Source of the DNA: Bacillota bacterium
Lineage (GTDB): Bacteria > Bacillota > Clostridia > Peptostreptococcales > Anaerovoracaceae
Assembly: GCA_023415235.1 (NCBI GenBank)
Contig: JAEZLP010000030.1
Location: forward strand, 13,709-77,708
DNA: 64,000 nucleotides
Reading direction: 5' to 3'
The notes beneath the pieces were generated by a model, which saw only the letters and a list, made by a program, of their open reading frames with translations, ran no database searches and was not told the DNA's origin. Positions 61,519 through 64,000 of this stretch are shown here, in pieces. Position 1 is the first letter of the stretch. Every line of letters starts with the position of its first letter. The position numbers and the translations under genes were made by a program.

Positions 61519-61971
61519 TTGAAGAAATACTATAAACTCTTGATCTTTCCTGCAATAATCATTATTATTGCAGGTTTTTTTTCCGGATTCAGCCGGCAGT
61601 CTTGTGTACAGGTAGCAGAAAACCTGTTGAAAGAGCGGACAAAGGTGCTTCAGAAAGCATATAGCGGGAGGATTGAAATGGAACAGGCCGAGCATCAGCT
61701 TGCCCGTATCGAAACCTATCCGCTGCTGTCAGAGGACATCAGCTATCTCAGGAAAATGGAAGACACGGACCTGGATACTGTAAAATCCATGGAATTCCTT
61801 GAGGTTGCCGAGGAGAACAAGCAGTTCCAATATATATCGTTGAGTGTGAAAATACGCTGGTACATGAGAGGATACGACGGTGATTATATCAGCGACAACG
61901 ACTATACCGTCATTCTGGATTCTGCAAGAGACGGATACAAACTTTCTAAATTCAGTCCGGCAACGGAGTAA
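61519..61971 (+). CDS. Membrane-anchored protein of unknown function
   Basis: 150 residues starting at TTG with GAGGTGG at 61506-61512. One N-terminal hydrophobic segment (residues 6-24, LLIFPAIIIIIAGFFSGF) anchors or secretes it; the rest is charged, with a predicted helix (about 32-65) and a C-terminal beta-rich part (YISLSVKIRWYMRGYDGDYISDNDYTVIL). I recognise no family. It lies between a DUF896 gene and iscS. Confidence 0.6.
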   Translation: MKKYYKLLIFPAIIIIIAGFFSGFSRQSCVQVAENLLKERTKVLQKAYSGRIEMEQAEHQLARIETYPLLSEDISYLRKMEDTDLDTVKSMEFLEVAEENKQFQYISLSVKIRWYMRGYDGDYISDNDYTVILDSARDGYKLSKFSPATE

Positions 61972-62077
61972 TTCTCCCATTCCGCGACCTGATATCCGTA
62001 AAATACAGCTTTCCCACGGAATTACTAGGATATTTTATCGTCAAAGCAAAAATAACTGTTTATCTTTTAAAAATAGC

Positions 62078-62086
62078 TGGTATAAT
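62078..62086 (+). promoter_or_regulatory. Extended -10 promoter of iscS-iscU
   Basis: TGGTATAAT at 62078-62086, a perfect -10 with the extended TGn element and a weak -35, 43 bases before iscS. No Rrf2-type regulator gene (IscR) precedes it. Confidence 0.6.
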
Positions 62087-62129
62087 AAAAAAGGTAACGT
62101 AGTACTAAAGCTGAAAGGAGAGCATTACA

Positions 62130-63302
62130 ATGCGTCAGGTATATTTAGACTATTCAGCAACCACTCCGGTTAAAAAAGAAGTTTTGGACGAGATGCTGCC
62201 TTATTTTTCAGAGAAATATGGCAATCCATCCAGCTTATATGGTATAGGACTCAGTGCAAAATCGGATCTCAATCTTGCCAGGGCGAAAGTCGCCAAACTC
62301 ATAGGAGCCGAGGAACGCGAAATATATTTCACATCCTGCGGAACGGAGGCTGACAACTGGGCTTTAATCGGTACAGCCAGGGCTAAAAAATCCAAAGGAA
62401 ATCATATCATAACCTCAAAGATCGAGCATCATGCAATGATTCATACATGTGAGTTTCTGGAAAAGGAAGACTTTGAAGTAACCTATCTTGATGTTGACAG
62501 CAAGGGACGGATCTCGCTGAGCGATCTGGAAAATGCAATTACGGATAAAACCATATTGATCAGCATCATGTTTGCTAATAATGAAATCGGCACGATCCAG
62601 CCCATCAAGGAGATCGGAGAAATTGCGAAAAAACATGGAATTTGGTTTCATACAGACGCCGTTCAGGCATTGGGCAATATTCCGATCAATGTAAAGGAAC
62701 TGGGAATCGATATGATGTCCATGTCCGCCCATAAAATTTACGGCCCGAAAGGAGTAGGCGCCTTATATATCAGAAAGGGCGTCGTGATTCCAAGCTTTAT
62801 GAACGGAGGCGCTCAGGAAAACAAGAGAAGAGCGGGCACCGAGAATATGGCGGGGATCGTCGGTTTCGGCAAGGCCGCCGAACTGGCGGAGGCGAACCTT
62901 GAGGAGCACATAAAACGGATATCCGAATTAAGAGATTATTTTGCGGAGCAGATACTGAACAGAATTCCGGATGTTGAGATCAATGGATGCATGGAACACA
63001 GGCTGCCCGGCAATATCAACTTTATCTTCAACTATATCGAAGGAGAAGCGCTGCTGCTACTGATGGACTCAAAAGGCATTTATGCATCCACAGGCTCCGC
63101 CTGTTCTTCCGCAAGTCTGACTCCATCCCATGTGCTTGAAGCGCTTAAGCTGCCTTACGAGAAAATGCATAGTTCGATCCGCTTTACCGTTGGCGATTTT
63201 ACAACGAAAGAAGATCTTGATTATGCAATAGAGGAAATTGTAAAAATCGTGGAAAAGCTGAGAGCGATCTCGCCGCTCAATAAAATGACAATGAAAGGTT
63301 AA
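62130..63302 (+). CDS. iscS: Cysteine desulfurase
   Basis: 390 residues of the class V PLP aminotransferase family. The PLP Lys is Lys202 (SAHKIYGPKGVG) and the catalytic Cys is Cys325 (STGSACSSASL), in the long loop of the IscS/NifS type. It takes sulfur from Cys for Fe-S assembly on the scaffold encoded by the next gene. GAAAGGAGAG precedes the ATG. Confidence 0.97.
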   Translation: MRQVYLDYSATTPVKKEVLDEMLPYFSEKYGNPSSLYGIGLSAKSDLNLARAKVAKLIGAEEREIYFTSCGTEADNWALIGTARAKKSKGNHIITSKIEHHAMIHTCEFLEKEDFEVTYLDVDSKGRISLSDLENAITDKTILISIMFANNEIGTIQPIKEIGEIAKKHGIWFHTDAVQALGNIPINVKELGIDMMSMSAHKIYGPKGVGALYIRKGVVIPSFMNGGAQENKRRAGTENMAGIVGFGKAAELAEANLEEHIKRISELRDYFAEQILNRIPDVEINGCMEHRLPGNINFIFNYIEGEALLLLMDSKGIYASTGSACSSASLTPSHVLEALKLPYEKMHSSIRFTVGDFTTKEDLDYAIEEIVKIVEKLRAISPLNKMTMKG

Positions 63303-63312
63303 TGGTAACAAT

Positions 63313-63765
63313 ATGGCAATGTATAATGAAAAGGTTATGGAGCATTTTATGCATCCTCACAACGCAGGAGAATTGGAAAATCCTGATGCTGTTGGCACTC
63401 ACGGAAGCCCGGTCTGCGGAGATATGATGGAGATTGCGATCAAAGTAAAGGACAACGTCATCACGGAAGCTAAATTTAAAACCTTCGGCTGCGGCTCCGC
63501 AATTGCATCCTCCAGCGTCGCTACCGATATGATTATTGGAAAAACTCTGGAAGAAGCGCTGTCTTACACCAACAAGACTTTTATCGATGAACTGGGCGGA
63601 CTTCCAGGTCCCAAGATTCATTGTTCCGTTCTTGCGGAACAGGCTGTAAAAAACGCGATCTGGAATTATGCGCAAAAGCATGGTCTTGAGCTGGAAGGTC
63701 TGAAAGGCTATGATCCGACCAAGGAATTCGGTCATGACGACGATCATGAATCAGAGGAAGCGTAA
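63313..63765 (+). CDS. iscU: Fe-S cluster scaffold IscU/NifU N-terminal type
   Basis: 150 residues. Cys35 (SPVCGD), Cys60 (FGCGSA) and Cys104 (IHCSVLAEQAVKNAI) with Asp37 form the Fe-S assembly site. The length is that of IscU, not of full NifU. The C-terminal end is acidic and His/Asp-rich (EFGHDDDHESEEA), unlike typical IscU. It is 10 bases after iscS. Confidence 0.95.
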   Translation: MAMYNEKVMEHFMHPHNAGELENPDAVGTHGSPVCGDMMEIAIKVKDNVITEAKFKTFGCGSAIASSSVATDMIIGKTLEEALSYTNKTFIDELGGLPGPKIHCSVLAEQAVKNAIWNYAQKHGLELEGLKGYDPTKEFGHDDDHESEEA

Positions 63766-63826
63766 GCTTAGCATAAGTGCAAGCGTATGTTCTGATATAG
63801 GAGAATTGAAAATCAACAATCGAGTA

Positions 63827-63895
63827 GGGGGAATAAATTCCCCCTCTCACACCACCGGGCATGCCGTTCGGCACGGGCCCGTGAAGAAAAGTCTG
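63827..63895 (-). other. Inverted-repeat-rich stretch resembling a group II intron motif
   Basis: GGGGGAAT and ATTCCCCC (63827-63834, 63837-63844) form a hairpin. On the minus strand the neighbourhood reads GGTGGTGTGAGAGGGGG after a palindromic GCCGAACGGC, a pattern I know from bacterial group II introns. No reverse transcriptase is seen. It may be a remnant, or an IS-flanking sequence. Confidence 0.3.
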
Positions 63896-63911
63896 TAAAT
63901 TAAGGAATCAA

Positions 63912-63950
63912 ATAGCTTTCTATGATAAAATAAATTTCATAGGAGGCTAT
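63912..63950 (+). promoter_or_regulatory. Hairpin over the transposase ribosome binding site
   Basis: Bases 63912-63925 pair with 63937-63950 over 14 positions (two G-U) around an 11-base loop. AGGAGG (63941-63946) lies in the 3' arm and is completely paired, which would block translation of the gene at 63955. Confidence 0.6.
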
Positions 63951-63954
63951 TTTT

Positions 63955-64000
63955 ATGGCTCGAAAACATCCCCTTACTGAGGGAAAGAAAAACATTATCG
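63955..64000 (+). CDS. Probable IS256-family transposase, N-terminal fragment
   Basis: The window ends 46 bases into a frame that reads MARKHPLTEGKKNII. MARK...LTEGKKNII is how many clostridial IS256-family (mutator type) transposases begin. The start has AGGAGG at 63941-63946. Only 15 residues are visible, so the assignment is tentative. The sequence between the scaffold gene and this start may hold the left end of the element. Confidence 0.45.
   Translation, partial: MARKHPLTEGKKNII

Overview
The window looks like a chromosomal segment of an anaerobic, endospore-forming member of the Clostridia (Firmicutes). The evidence is the anaerobic class III ribonucleotide reductase pair nrdD/nrdG, the SCIFF ranthipeptide pair, the sporulation genes ylbJ, spoIVFA/spoIVFB, spoIVB and spo0A, AAGGAGG-type ribosome binding sites with frequent TTG starts, and B. 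subtilis-like TTGACA/TATAAT promoters. I cannot place it below class level from the sequence alone. No rRNA, tRNA or CRISPR array was seen.

Layout. 1-4.9 kb: a frameshifted zinc-dependent phospholipase C gene (-), the six-cysteine peptide gene scfA and its radical SAM maturase scfB separated by an attenuator-like hairpin, an RNase Z-type hydrolase, and a convergent lipoprotein of the PepD (M20C) family that appears to have lost its metal ligands. 5.1-15.1 kb: a glycogen operon (glgB-glgC-glgD-glgA-glgP plus a cytoplasmic GH13 alpha-glucosidase). 15.1-18.1 kb: nrdD-nrdG behind a promoter with NrdR-like boxes. 18.1-27.1 kb: housekeeping genes rpmB, an Asp23 protein, recG, rsmD, coaD, a coiled-coil protein, ylbJ, tmcAL, ackA and rpmF, with two small opposite-strand membrane-protein genes at 18.46-18.80 kb. 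27.2-31.3 kb: a TetR regulator divergent from an HlyD/ABC-2 permease/ABC-2 permease export cassette that has no ATPase gene; the first permease is frameshifted. 31.4-34.2 kb: the lysine/diaminopimelate genes asd-dapA-dapB (-). 34.5-41.5 kb: ftsK/spoIIIE, rimO, pgsA, cinA and recA, the last with an SOS box. 41.7-49.4 kb: a LacI-controlled nucleoside uptake and breakdown operon (regulator, ribokinase, nucleoside hydrolase, BMP lipoprotein, ABC ATPase and two permeases), with a long hairpin burying the ATPase ribosome binding site. 49.5-51.9 kb: rplU (L21 with a long Lys/Ala-rich tail), rpmA and obg. 52.0-53.5 kb: an XRE/S24-like regulator divergent from an HD hydrolase. 53.5-61.1 kb: a sporulation-rich stretch with spoIVFA-spoIVFB, a radical SAM pair, comEA, a BofC-like protein, spoIVB and spo0A. 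61.2-63.8 kb: two small proteins and the Fe-S genes iscS-iscU. 63.8-64.0 kb: the start of a probable IS256-like transposase whose ribosome binding site lies in a hairpin.

How the parts connect. The glycogen genes cover synthesis and breakdown of storage glucan, often linked to sporulation. The nucleoside operon would import nucleosides, split them and phosphorylate the ribose. SpoIVB, the BofC-like protein, SpoIVFA and SpoIVFB are, by B. subtilis precedent, parts of one forespore-to-mother-cell signalling path that activates sigma-K, and spo0A next to them carries tandem 0A boxes. Most of the window is ordinary core genome. The notable items are the L21 tail, the loss of both Prp and the L27 N-terminal extension, the PepD pseudoenzyme lipoprotein, the BofC-like gene beside spoIVB, several RNA hairpins over ribosome binding sites, and two frameshifts.
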